Shown piece after piece: positions 34,839 through 42,326 of a stretch of 58,663 bases of DNA; the stretch's first letter is position 1; each line of letters starts with the position of its first letter. Origin of the DNA: an uncultured Oscillospiraceae bacterium (GTDB lineage: Bacteria; Bacillota; Clostridia; Oscillospirales; Oscillospiraceae). The position numbers and the translations under genes were made by a program. Below the pieces are notes generated by a model. The model saw only the letters and a program-made list of their open reading frames with translations, made no database searches and was not told the DNA's origin. The DNA lies in the NCBI GenBank assembly GCA_947626495.1, contig CANQSJ010000015.1, positions 1 through 58,663 of the forward strand, written 5' to 3'.

Positions 34839-36914
34839 TCAGCCCACGCGATACCGCTTTCGCGTCAGCAGCCACAGCAGTCCCCCTCCGCTCGCCACGC
34901 CCAGCGACGCAGTCGCCAGATAGGCCCCCGCTCTCCCCTTCCGGGCCGGCGGGGCCGGCGTCTCATCCCCGGCGATCTCCGCCTCCTCCGGAGGCGGCGC
35001 GGCGGCAGGTTCCGGGCTGGGCGCGGCCGTCGGTTCGGCGGTGGGCGCGGCGGTGGGCTCCGGAGACGCCTCCGCCGCCGGCATCACAGGCAGCGCGGCA
35101 GCTCCTCCCGTCCCGGCAGAGGAGCCGGGTCCCGGCCCCCGATCGGGTGCGGGCGGCGGTGCGGCCGTGGGCGCGGGACTGGGCGCAGCGGTGGCCGCGG
35201 GCGTCGGCTCCGGGCTGGCCGTGGGCGTTGGCTCCGGCGTGGCTGTGGGTGTGGGCTCCGGTGTCGCGGTGGGCGTTGGCTCCGGCGTAGCCACCGGCTC
35301 GCACACCGTCGCCGCCTGGGCCGTCAGGCCCGAATAATCCCCGTACATCCCGCCGCCCCAGGGGAAGGAGCGCAGGATGGTCCACCGCTCCATCGCCCGG
35401 TCATATTTCAGCGAAAACTCCGCGGTAAGACTGCCCGCGGCGCTGTGGACCTGGCGGGTGGCATCGGTATAGGAGTCGATATAGGACGACAGCTCCACCG
35501 TGAGGCGGGTGTACCCGTCCCCGTTCTCATCCCCGCTCACCGGGCTGAAGCTATACGTCCCCTCCCGCAGGGGATAGATCCAGCTCTCATGGCCCGAGTC
35601 CCCGGTGGTGCAGCTCACCTGCACCCCCTGGATAAACCGCCGGAGCGTCTCCGGCCCGGGCAGTTCGATGACTTCCGGCGTGGGCTCTGGCGTCGCAGTC
35701 GGTGTGGGCTCCGGCGTCTCCGTGGGTGTCGGTTCCGGCGTCTCCGTGGGTGTCGGCTCCGGCGTCTCCGTGGGTGTCGGTTCCGGCGTCTCGGTGGGCG
35801 TCGGTTCCGGCGTCTCCGTGGGTGTCGGTTTCGGTGTCTCCGTGGGTGTCGGTTTCGGTGTCTCCGTGGGTGTCGGCTCCGGTGTCTCTGTGGGCACGGG
35901 TTCCGGCGTCTCCGTGGGCACAGGCTCCGGCGTCTCCGTGGGTGTCGGTTCCGGCGTCTCCGTGGGTGTCGGCTCCGGCGTCTCCGTGGGCGTCGGCTCT
36001 GGCGTCTCCGTGGGCACAGGCTCCGGCGTCGCGGTGGGTGTGGGTTTCGGCGTCTCCGTGGGTGTCGGTTCAGGCGTCTCGGTGGGCACAGGCTCCGGCG
36101 TCGCGGTGGGTGTCGGCTCCGGCGTCTCGGTCGGCGTAGGCTCTGGCGTCTCCGTGGGCGTAGGCTCTGGCGTCTCCGTGGGCACGGGCTCCGGGGTCTC
36201 CGCCGTCGGATCCACCGTCCAAAAGGCATACACCGTTATCGTCTGCCCGCGGGGGCAACTGGCGGTGATCACCTTGTACTCGATGAGCGGGAACGTGCTC
36301 CAGCACTTGAAGATATACCCCACCCGCTGGGGGATGTGCTCTTTATCCAGTATGAACGTATGAATCATCTCGGTCCCGCTGGCCACCACCGGGTTCGGCT
36401 CCGGCATCCCAGTCACCGCTTCGCCGTTGGCGTTGGCGTCATAGACCAGCGTGTAGTCGGCTCCCGACTCCTGCGCCGGGGTATAGACGACCGTCGTCCG
36501 GTATACGTTCCCCGCCTGGACGACCAGATAGCTGTCCTGCAGCTTTTCGGTATAGCCCTCTACCGTCGCGTCCAAAAGGCCAAGGCTCGCCTGGCAGACC
36601 TTTCCCAGAGGCACAGGGATGGTCCACCGAAAAACGGCCACGCTGTCCTGCTGCTGACAGACGGCATTGTACTTATAGAGGCTATGGCTGGCATAGCCGC
36701 CCTCATAAATGAGCGTGCAGGCCAGGGTCATCCAGGGCAGAAACGTCGGTTCGGAAATCGTGCCCGCCTCCAGACCCTCCACCGCCAGCTCCAGCGTCAC
36801 CTCTCCCATGTCCTCCGACGCCTGGGCGGTCCCCGCATCCCGCAGGCCGGCAGTCAGACCGTTCAGCGTTACCAGCAGCCCCAGCAGCACGGCAGCGACC
36901 CTTCTCGTGAGCAT
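34839..36914 (-). CDS. Surface protein with Pro-Glu-Thr repeats and C-terminal membrane anchor
   Basis: 691-residue secreted protein. Signal peptide MLTRRVAAVLLGLLVTLNGLTA; an N-terminal region ending in an InlB-B-like (Flg_new) repeat (YTLVYDANANGE ... YIFKCWST, about 155-235); about 22 TPEPTPTE units (about 238-415); a globular stretch (415-535); a second Pro-rich tract with four more units; and a C-terminal hydrophobic helix followed by RKRYRVG. There is no LPXTG motif, so it is anchored by the membrane helix. ATG at 36914 follows GGAGGGAAGGGTC. Confidence 0.85.
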   Translation of the reverse strand: MLTRRVAAVLLGLLVTLNGLTAGLRDAGTAQASEDMGEVTLELAVEGLEAGTISEPTFLPWMTLACTLIYEGGYASHSLYKYNAVCQQQDSVAVFRWTIPVPLGKVCQASLGLLDATVEGYTEKLQDSYLVVQAGNVYRTTVVYTPAQESGADYTLVYDANANGEAVTGMPEPNPVVASGTEMIHTFILDKEHIPQRVGYIFKCWSTFPLIEYKVITASCPRGQTITVYAFWTVDPTAETPEPVPTETPEPTPTETPEPTPTETPEPTPTATPEPVPTETPEPTPTETPKPTPTATPEPVPTETPEPTPTETPEPTPTETPEPTPTETPEPVPTETPEPVPTETPEPTPTETPKPTPTETPKPTPTETPEPTPTETPEPTPTETPEPTPTETPEPTPTETPEPTPTATPEPTPEVIELPGPETLRRFIQGVQVSCTTGDSGHESWIYPLREGTYSFSPVSGDENGDGYTRLTVELSSYIDSYTDATRQVHSAAGSLTAEFSLKYDRAMERWTILRSFPWGGGMYGDYSGLTAQAATVCEPVATPEPTPTATPEPTPTATPEPTPTASPEPTPAATAAPSPAPTAAPPPAPDRGPGPGSSAGTGGAAALPVMPAAEASPEPTAAPTAEPTAAPSPEPAAAPPPEEAEIAGDETPAPPARKGRAGAYLATASLGVASGGGLLWLLTRKRYRVG
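35670..36205 (-). repeat. 24-bp tandem repeats encoding TPEP(T/V)PTE
   Basis: About 22 imperfect 24-base units, each coding for eight residues, with Val/Thr and Glu/Lys/Ala variants. Another four units lie around 35190-35295. Such tracts often change copy number by slippage. Confidence 0.85.
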
Positions 36915-36974
36915 GACCCTTCCCTCCAAAATTATACCGCTCCATTTAATGCCCCGCCATTCTATAACGAAAAG

Positions 36975-37002
36975 TATATATCAAACATCATATAACTGTC
37001 AA
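36975..37002 (-). promoter_or_regulatory. Promoter of the Pro-Glu-Thr surface protein gene
   Basis: On the minus strand TTGACA (37002-36997), 16 bases, TATATA (36980-36975) in an AT-rich gap, about 60 bases before ATG. The rest of the 220-base gap to 37137 holds only this and the opposing promoter at 37091. Confidence 0.6.
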
Positions 37003-37090
37003 TATATTCCTGTAAATTTCCGGAAATTCTCTCCCCTCCAGTATGGGGAAAAACGCGGCCGCCCCGGGGCCCCGGAGCCGGCGGCGGCCT

Positions 37091-37120
37091 TTGTCACCCG
37101 CCGGTCCAGGCGCATACAAT
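37091..37120 (+). promoter_or_regulatory. Promoter of the ferritin-like gene
   Basis: TTGTCA (37091-37096), 18 bases, TACAAT (37115-37120), with GGGAGGGG before the ATG at 37138. Confidence 0.6.
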
Positions 37121-37137
37121 GCCTGGGAGGGGATCGC

Positions 37138-37638
37138 ATGGACGAGAGCATCCGCGAGAGTCTGGCGGGATTCGACGCCGTGTGGCAGCGGGTCGCCGGG
37201 CTGGACAGCACACCGGAGAGGACGCCGGACCGGCAGCGCGCCGATCCGCTGGAGGACCATCTCGCGCACTTCATACACGAGGAGACCTGCGCCGCGGTCT
37301 GGGCCGCCGCCCTGGCGCAGCTGTTCGGCGGGGAGGCCCGGACCGTGCTGCTGCGCCAGGCCGCCGACGCCCGGCGGCATCTGAAGCGGCTGCGGGCGGA
37401 GTATTTCATCGCGGCCGGCGTGCCGGCGGGCGGCAACCAGGACTGTCGGGACATATCCGGAAAGCTGGCCAGTCTGCGGACGGTGTATCTGCAGGCCCGG
37501 GACCGTGCCGCGGATTATGAGGAGCAGGCGGAGCGGGCTCCCTCGCCGGAGCTGCGGGAGATGTTCGCCGCCTTTGCCGGGGACGAGGCGCGCCACGCCC
37601 GGGAGGCCCGCCGGCTCATCCTCGCCAGCTTCCAATAG
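37138..37638 (+). CDS. Ferritin-like/rubrerythrin-like helical protein
   Basis: 166 residues, almost all helix. HFIHEETCAAVWAAALAQLF, ADARRHLKRLRAEYF and FAGDEARHAREARRLI look like three of the four helices of a ferritin-like bundle; DEARHA is the usual ExxH helix, whereas the second helix reads DARRH rather than EExxH, so one iron ligand may be changed. No rubredoxin domain. A role in iron or peroxide handling is a reasonable but weak inference. ATG at 37138 is set by GGGAGGGG. Confidence 0.65.
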   Translation: MDESIRESLAGFDAVWQRVAGLDSTPERTPDRQRADPLEDHLAHFIHEETCAAVWAAALAQLFGGEARTVLLRQAADARRHLKRLRAEYFIAAGVPAGGNQDCRDISGKLASLRTVYLQARDRAADYEEQAERAPSPELREMFAAFAGDEARHAREARRLILASFQ

Positions 37639-37662
37639 CCGGCGGCAGCGGCCCTCCGGCAG

Positions 37663-37691
37663 TTGACACCCACCGCCGGAGGGCCTATACT
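37663..37691 (+). promoter_or_regulatory. Promoter of the alpha/beta hydrolase gene
   Basis: TTGACA (37663-37668), 17 bases, TATACT (37686-37691); leader of about 15 bases with GGGAGGTG before ATG. Confidence 0.8.
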
Positions 37692-37712
37692 GTGGGGCGG
37701 GAGGTGACGGCC

Positions 37713-38642
37713 ATGGCATGGATCCTGGCGCTGGCCGGCGCGGCGGCGCTGGCACTGGCGCTGACATATATCGCCTACCGGGTGCCCTTTTATAACCCCC
37801 TGCCCCACCGGGAGGATATCTTCGACATCCCCGCCGGAGACCAGTATCAGACCCGGCGGGAGGAGATGGGCGCCCTCATTCGGGAGATGGACGCCATCCC
37901 CTGCGATGAAGTTAACATAATTTCTTACGACGGGACACCCCTCGCCGCCCGCTACTACCACGTGGCCGACGGCGCTCCCCTGCAGATCGAGTTCCACGGC
38001 TGGCACGGCAGCGCCATACGGGACTTCTGCGGCGGCAACAAGCTGGCCCGCCAGATGGGCATGAACACCCTGGTGGTGGACCAGCGCGCCCACGGAAAGA
38101 GCGGCGGCACCACCATCACCTTCGGCCTGCGGGAGCGGTATGACTGCCTGGCCTGGTGTCGGTACGCCGTGGAGCGCTTTCCCGGCGCGACCATCACCCT
38201 GGCAGGGGTGTCCATGGGCGCGTCCACGGTGCTCATGGCGGCGGGGCTGGATCTGCCGGAGGAGGTGACAGGGATCATCGCCGATTCGCCCTACTCCTCA
38301 CCGGTTGACATAATTTCAAAAGTCTGCCGGGATGTGCACCTGCCCCCGGGGCTGATGCTCCCCTTTATCAAGCTGGGAGCGCGGCTGTTCGGCCGGTTCG
38401 ATCTGGCCGAGACCACCGCCGCCCGGGAAGTCGCAAAGGCGAAGGTGCCCATCCTCATCCTCCACGGGGAGGACGACCGGTTCGTCCCCTGCGACATGAG
38501 CCGGGAGATCTACGACGCCTGCCCGGGACCGAGGATGCGCGTCACCTTCCCCGGCGCGGGCCACGGCATCAGCTATGTCATCGACCCGGAGGGCTACCGC
38601 CGGGCGGTGGTCCGGTTCTGGGAGCAGTCGGTCCGGCACTGA
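37713..38642 (+). CDS. Membrane-anchored alpha/beta hydrolase
   Basis: 309-residue serine hydrolase. One N-terminal hydrophobic helix (MAWILALAGAAALALALTYIAY) tethers it, then an alpha/beta-hydrolase fold with nucleophile GVSMGAS (Ser about 167), Asp in LHGEDDRFVP and His in GAGHGISY (about 283). It resembles the YqkD-type hydrolases; substrate unknown. Two AT-rich GTTNACATAATTT motifs are embedded at VNIIS (37911) and VDIIS (38304), using rare ATA/ATT codons. Confidence 0.87.
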   Translation: MAWILALAGAAALALALTYIAYRVPFYNPLPHREDIFDIPAGDQYQTRREEMGALIREMDAIPCDEVNIISYDGTPLAARYYHVADGAPLQIEFHGWHGSAIRDFCGGNKLARQMGMNTLVVDQRAHGKSGGTTITFGLRERYDCLAWCRYAVERFPGATITLAGVSMGASTVLMAAGLDLPEEVTGIIADSPYSSPVDIISKVCRDVHLPPGLMLPFIKLGARLFGRFDLAETTAAREVAKAKVPILILHGEDDRFVPCDMSREIYDACPGPRMRVTFPGAGHGISYVIDPEGYRRAVVRFWEQSVRH

Positions 38643-38653
38643 GAACAGAAAAA

Positions 38654-38682
38654 CCTCTCCGGCGCATCCGGAGAGGCTTTTT
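38654..38682 (+). terminator. Terminator after the alpha/beta hydrolase
   Basis: CCTCTCCGG, CGCAT loop, CCGGAGAGG, then CTTTTT. Confidence 0.85.
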
Positions 38683-38690
38683 GCCGCAAA

Positions 38691-38726
38691 AAAAGGATGA
38701 TATGGCGCTTGTCATATCATCCTTTT
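38691..38726 (-). terminator. Terminator after uxaC
   Basis: Fourteen-base stem AAAAGGATGATATG / CATATCATCCTTTT with an 8-base loop; on the minus strand it runs on into TTTT, ending the hexuronate operon. Confidence 0.85.
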
Positions 38727-38770
38727 CTGTCAGTATGCCTCGTTTTCAGCGCTCTTTGCCCGCGCCTCGC

Positions 38771-40204
38771 TCAGAGATCAAAATACCGGGCGGCGTTGGC
38801 GTAGCAGATGCCCTCCACGATCTTTTTCAGGGCCCCCTCGTCGTTGGGATACTCGCCGTTTTCCACCCAGCCGCCGATGAGGTTGCACATGATCCGGCGG
38901 AAGTAGTCGTGGCGGGCGTAGCTGAGGAAGGAGCGGGAGTCGGTGAGCATGCCCACGAAGTTGCCCAGCAGGCCCAGGTTTGCCAGGGACTTCATCTGCG
39001 CCTCCATGCCGCTCTTGGTGTCGTTGAACCACCAGGCGGAGCCGTGCTGGATCTTTCCGGGCAGCTCGTCGGACTGGAAGCAGGCCAGCATCGTATCCAG
39101 CTGCTCATTGTCCGCGGGGTTCAGAGAGTACAGGATGGTCTTGGGGCACTCGCCGCTCATGTCCAGCGCGGACAGCAGCCGGGCCACATTGCCGCCGCAG
39201 GTGTTCTGGGCGATCATGTCATAGCCGGTGTCCGGGCCCATCTTGGCGTACCGGCGCTCGTTCATGTTCCGCAGGCAGGAGTAGTGCAGCTGCATGGCGA
39301 TGTTCAGCCGGTGATATTCCCGGCCCAGATGCAGCAGGATGTAGGTCTGGTAGCCCTCGGCCTGCTCCACGGTGACCTCGCCGCCGTCCATGACCTTCCG
39401 GAAGGCCATATCCGCCGCCGTGGTGCTCACGGGCCGGAAGGGGACGTAGTCCAGGCCGTGGTCGCTGGCCCGGCAGCCCATCTTCTGGAAGAACTCCAGC
39501 CGCTCCGTCAGCGCCGCGCACACGTCGTCCACGGTGTCCAGGGAGCTCTTGCCCACGCTGGCGGCCAGCTTGCCGATGTACTCGGCGAAGCCGGGCTTGT
39601 TGATGTTGATGGCCTTGTCCGGCCGGAAGGAGGGGCAGACCTTGAACCGGATGGCGGGGTCCGCGGCGATCTTCCCGTGCCACTCCAGCGTGTCGATGGG
39701 GTCGTCGGTGGTGCCGATGAAGGCCACGTTGGCCTTTTCGATCAGGCCGCGGACGGACATGCCCGGATCGTTGCGCAGCTTGTCCCGGGTCAGGTCCCAC
39801 ACCTCGTCCACGGTCTCCGGGCAGAGGTAGCCCTCATACCCGAAAAACTTCCGCAGCTCCAGGTTGCACCAGTGGTACATGGGGTTGCCGACGGCCATCA
39901 CCAAGGTCTCGGCGAACTTCTCCAGCCGCTCCTTGCCGGGCTTATGGCCGGTGACATACTCCTCGCTGACGCCGTTGGAGCGCATCAGGCGCCACTTGTA
40001 GTGGTCGCCGAAATAGGTGCCGTCCGGGTTCTCGCCCCCCAGCCAGACCTGGGTCAGGTCCTCGAACCGCCTGTCCTCATAGATCTCCTGGGGCGGGATG
40101 TGGCAGTGGTAGTCCACCAGGGGCAGCGGCTCGGCATAGTCGTGGAACAGGTGCCTGGCCGTCTCCGTCTCCAGGAGAAAATCCTTGTCCATAAAGGGCT
40201 TCAT
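38771..40204 (-). CDS. uxaC: Glucuronate isomerase
   Basis: Isomerises D-glucuronate to D-fructuronate (and D-galacturonate to tagaturonate). 477 residues. MKPFMDKDFLLETETARHLFHDYAEPLPLVDYHCHIPPQEIYEDRRFEDL carries the metal-site HCHI and is diagnostic; SFLSYARHDYFRR near the end is also family-typical. Last gene of an eda-kdgK-uxaC unit. The steps between fructuronate and KDG (uxuB, uxuA) are not in this window. Confidence 0.96.
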   Translation of the reverse strand: MKPFMDKDFLLETETARHLFHDYAEPLPLVDYHCHIPPQEIYEDRRFEDLTQVWLGGENPDGTYFGDHYKWRLMRSNGVSEEYVTGHKPGKERLEKFAETLVMAVGNPMYHWCNLELRKFFGYEGYLCPETVDEVWDLTRDKLRNDPGMSVRGLIEKANVAFIGTTDDPIDTLEWHGKIAADPAIRFKVCPSFRPDKAININKPGFAEYIGKLAASVGKSSLDTVDDVCAALTERLEFFQKMGCRASDHGLDYVPFRPVSTTAADMAFRKVMDGGEVTVEQAEGYQTYILLHLGREYHRLNIAMQLHYSCLRNMNERRYAKMGPDTGYDMIAQNTCGGNVARLLSALDMSGECPKTILYSLNPADNEQLDTMLACFQSDELPGKIQHGSAWWFNDTKSGMEAQMKSLANLGLLGNFVGMLTDSRSFLSYARHDYFRRIMCNLIGGWVENGEYPNDEGALKKIVEGICYANAARYFDL

Positions 40205-40215
40205 CTCATACCTCC

Positions 40216-41244
40216 TTATCTCTGCACGCGGCCGGAGCCGTCGCCGCCGGCCAGCTTCTCCACCTCCGCGACGGTGGCGAAGTTATAGTCGCCCTCGATG
40301 GAGTGCTTCAGGGCCGAGGCCGCCACGGCGAATTCCACCGCGCCCTGGGTGTCGTAGCCGTTGAGCAGGGCGTAAATGAGCCCGCCGCCGAAGCTGTCAC
40401 CGCCGCCGATGCGGTCGATGATGTGCAGATGGTACAGCTTGGAGAAGCAGTATTCGTCGCTGGCCACGTCATAGAGCATGGCGCTCCAGTCGTTGTCGAA
40501 GGCGCTCTTGCTCTCCCGCAGGGTGATGGCCACCTTCTCAAAGCCGAACTTGTCGGCCAGCTGCTTGGCCACGGACTTGTAGCCGGCCTTGTTCAGCTCG
40601 CCGGCGGTGATGTCGGTGGCCTCCGCCTCGATGCCGAACACATCCTTGGCGTCCTCCTCGTTGGAGATGCACACGTCCACATACTGGCACAGGTCGGTCA
40701 TGGCCGCCCGGGCCTGCTCCCGGGTCCACAGCTTGCCCCGGTAGTTGAGGTCGCAGGAGATCTTGATCCCCCTGGCCTTGGCCGCCTTGCAGGCCCTGCG
40801 GCAGATCTCCACCAGGTTGGGCCCCAGCGCCGGCGTGATGCCGGTGAAGTGGAACCAGTCCGCGCCCTCAAAGATGGCGTCCCAGTCGAAATCGTCCACG
40901 CCCGCCTCCTGGATGGCGGAGTGGGCCCGGTCATAGATGCACACGCTGGGCCGCTGGGAGGCGCCCTTCTCGTTGAAGTAGATGCCCACCCGGTCGCCGC
41001 CGCGGACGATCTGCGTGGTGTCCACGCCGTACCGGCGCAGGCTGTTCACCGCCGCCTGGCCGATGGCGTGGGCAGGCAGCTTGGTCACATACACCGCGTG
41101 CTGGCCGTAGTTGGCCAGGGAGACGGCCACGTTGGCCTCCCCGCCGCCGAAGGTGAATTCCAGGTGATCGGCCTGGACAAAACGCTCGTAGTTGTAGGGC
41201 TGCAGCCGGATCATCAGCTCGCCGAAGGTTACAATCTTAGCCAT
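40216..41244 (-). CDS. kdgK: 2-dehydro-3-deoxygluconokinase (PfkB sugar kinase)
   Basis: Phosphorylates KDG to KDPG. 342-residue PfkB-type kinase with substrate-side GGGEANVAVSLANYGQ (about 33-48) and the C-terminal ATP/anion-hole signature DRIGGGDSFGGGL (about 277-289), Asp of GGGDS being the base. FHFTGITPALG is typical for KDG kinases. The start overlaps the end of eda by 8 bases. Confidence 0.93.
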   Translation of the reverse strand: MAKIVTFGELMIRLQPYNYERFVQADHLEFTFGGGEANVAVSLANYGQHAVYVTKLPAHAIGQAAVNSLRRYGVDTTQIVRGGDRVGIYFNEKGASQRPSVCIYDRAHSAIQEAGVDDFDWDAIFEGADWFHFTGITPALGPNLVEICRRACKAAKARGIKISCDLNYRGKLWTREQARAAMTDLCQYVDVCISNEEDAKDVFGIEAEATDITAGELNKAGYKSVAKQLADKFGFEKVAITLRESKSAFDNDWSAMLYDVASDEYCFSKLYHLHIIDRIGGGDSFGGGLIYALLNGYDTQGAVEFAVAASALKHSIEGDYNFATVAEVEKLAGGDGSGRVQR

Positions 41245-41884
41245 TGCCCCGGGCCTCCTTCACGATCTGGACGGACTGTTTGCAAAGGTCGGTAATCTCG
41301 TCCCACTTGTTGTTGTCGATGAGATCCGCCGTGACCATATAGGAACCGCCGCAGGCCGCGATCAGCGGCGAGGACAGGTAGTCCCGCAGATTCTTCAGAT
41401 TCACCCCGCCGGTGGGCATGATCTTAAACATGGGGAAGGGCGCGCTCATGGCCTTGATCTTGGCCAGGCCGCCGGACTGCTCCGCCGGGAAGAACTTCAG
41501 CACCTCCAGTCCCAGCTTGAAGGCAGCGTGGTAATCGCTGGGGGTGGTGCAGCCGGGGAAGACGGGCACGTCCTTGATCTGGCAGTACCGGACCAGCTCC
41601 GGGTCCATGCCGGGGGTGACGATGAACTGCGCGCCCGCCGCCAGCGCCTCGTCCACCTGCTCCGGCGTCAGCACGGTGCCCGCGCCCACGATCATATCCG
41701 GGCACTCCGCCCTCATAATGGCGATGGCCTTGGCCGCGCCCGCCGCGCGGAAGGTGACCTCCGCCACCGGCACGCCGCCGGCACACAGGGCACGGGCCAG
41801 AGGGGCCGCATCCCGCTCCGGATGATTCAGCTTGATGACCGGCACCACGCCGATCTTGGAAATGGCCTCGCTCAATGCATTCAT
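41237..41884 (-). CDS. eda: KDPG/KHG aldolase
   Basis: Splits KDPG into pyruvate and glyceraldehyde-3-phosphate. 215 residues; GVVPVIKLNHPERDAAPLARALCAGGVPVAEVTFRA, GAGTVLTPEQVDEAL and FPGCTTPSDYHAAFKLGLEVLKFFPAE match, with the Schiff-base Lys at about 130 in LKFFPAE. First gene of the hexuronate operon; AAGGAGGAAC lies before ATG. Confidence 0.95.
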   Translation of the reverse strand: MNALSEAISKIGVVPVIKLNHPERDAAPLARALCAGGVPVAEVTFRAAGAAKAIAIMRAECPDMIVGAGTVLTPEQVDEALAAGAQFIVTPGMDPELVRYCQIKDVPVFPGCTTPSDYHAAFKLGLEVLKFFPAEQSGGLAKIKAMSAPFPMFKIMPTGGVNLKNLRDYLSSPLIAACGGSYMVTADLIDNNKWDEITDLCKQSVQIVKEARGNG

Positions 41885-41993
41885 GCTATGTTCCTCCTTA
41901 CAGTATTTTCATCCTCCCGTCTCCCGGCGGAAGTGCGTTTACCGACCGTCGTGCCGCGCCGGCACATCTGTCGCGCTTCATTGATTTATATAT

Positions 41994-42022
41994 ATTTTAT
42001 CACACCAAACGTTTCCATGCAA
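41994..42022 (-). promoter_or_regulatory. Promoter of eda-kdgK-uxaC
   Basis: On the minus strand TTGCAT (42022-42017), 17 bases, TAAAAT (41999-41994). Transcription would start about 100 bases before eda. Confidence 0.75.
42005..42016. promoter_or_regulatory. LacI-family-type operator in the eda promoter spacer
   Basis: CCAAACGTTTCC, with the perfect palindrome AAACGTTT centred on CG, the usual core of LacI/CcpA-type operators. It fills the -35/-10 spacer, so a bound repressor would block polymerase. A KdgR-like LacI regulator is the obvious candidate but is not encoded here. Confidence 0.6.
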
Positions 42023-42274
42023 GATGCCGACGTATCATCCTGTCTCACAGGCGGCACAGACAGATGTCGCTCGGTTCATTCATTAATTTTCATTTATATT
42101 CATAAAATATACATGCAAATATTTACTCGAATATTCATCCATAATTATTGATTTTTCTGTGAATATATGCCAAAATCTATGAAAATATCGTGAATTTCAA
42201 CTTCCCGCTTTATTCCTTTAATTCCTTCGCAATATAAAGGAAATATACAATGCTTTTCCCGTTCTCCGGACGGC

Positions 42275-42313
42275 AAAAAGCACGCGCCGGGCTGACCGGC
42301 GCGTGCTTTTTTT
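42275..42313. terminator. Bidirectional terminator after the anti-sigma gene
   Basis: Sixteen-base stem AAAAAGCACGCGCCGG and complement, GCTGA loop, T-runs on both strands. Confidence 0.9.
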
Positions 42314-42326
42314 GATTTTTTGCGTC

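Larger units (their letters stand above)
41885..42326. other. AT-rich regulatory gap upstream of the hexuronate operon
   Basis: 442 bases without a gene. It contains the eda promoter and operator near 42000, and from about 42080 to 42210 a strikingly AT-rich stretch with repeated ATTCAT/GTGAAT/TGAATAT words on both strands, then the terminator of the anti-sigma gene at 42275. No ORF there looks real. Confidence 0.7.

Noticed and set aside
35670-36205. CRISPR-like regular repeats
   Set aside because: Units are 24 bases, contiguous without spacers and in frame with coding sequence.
35605-36363. Plus-strand Gly-Val-Ser repeat protein
   Set aside because: It is the antisense reading of the TPEPTPTE repeats; the minus-strand gene has signal peptide, ribosome site and promoter.
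32895-36995. Very long plus-strand open frame (over 1300 codons) across typA and the repeat protein
   Set aside because: It is the shadow of two well-supported minus-strand genes; its translation is low-complexity (Gly/Arg/Leu/His-rich) and matches no family, as expected in GC-rich DNA.
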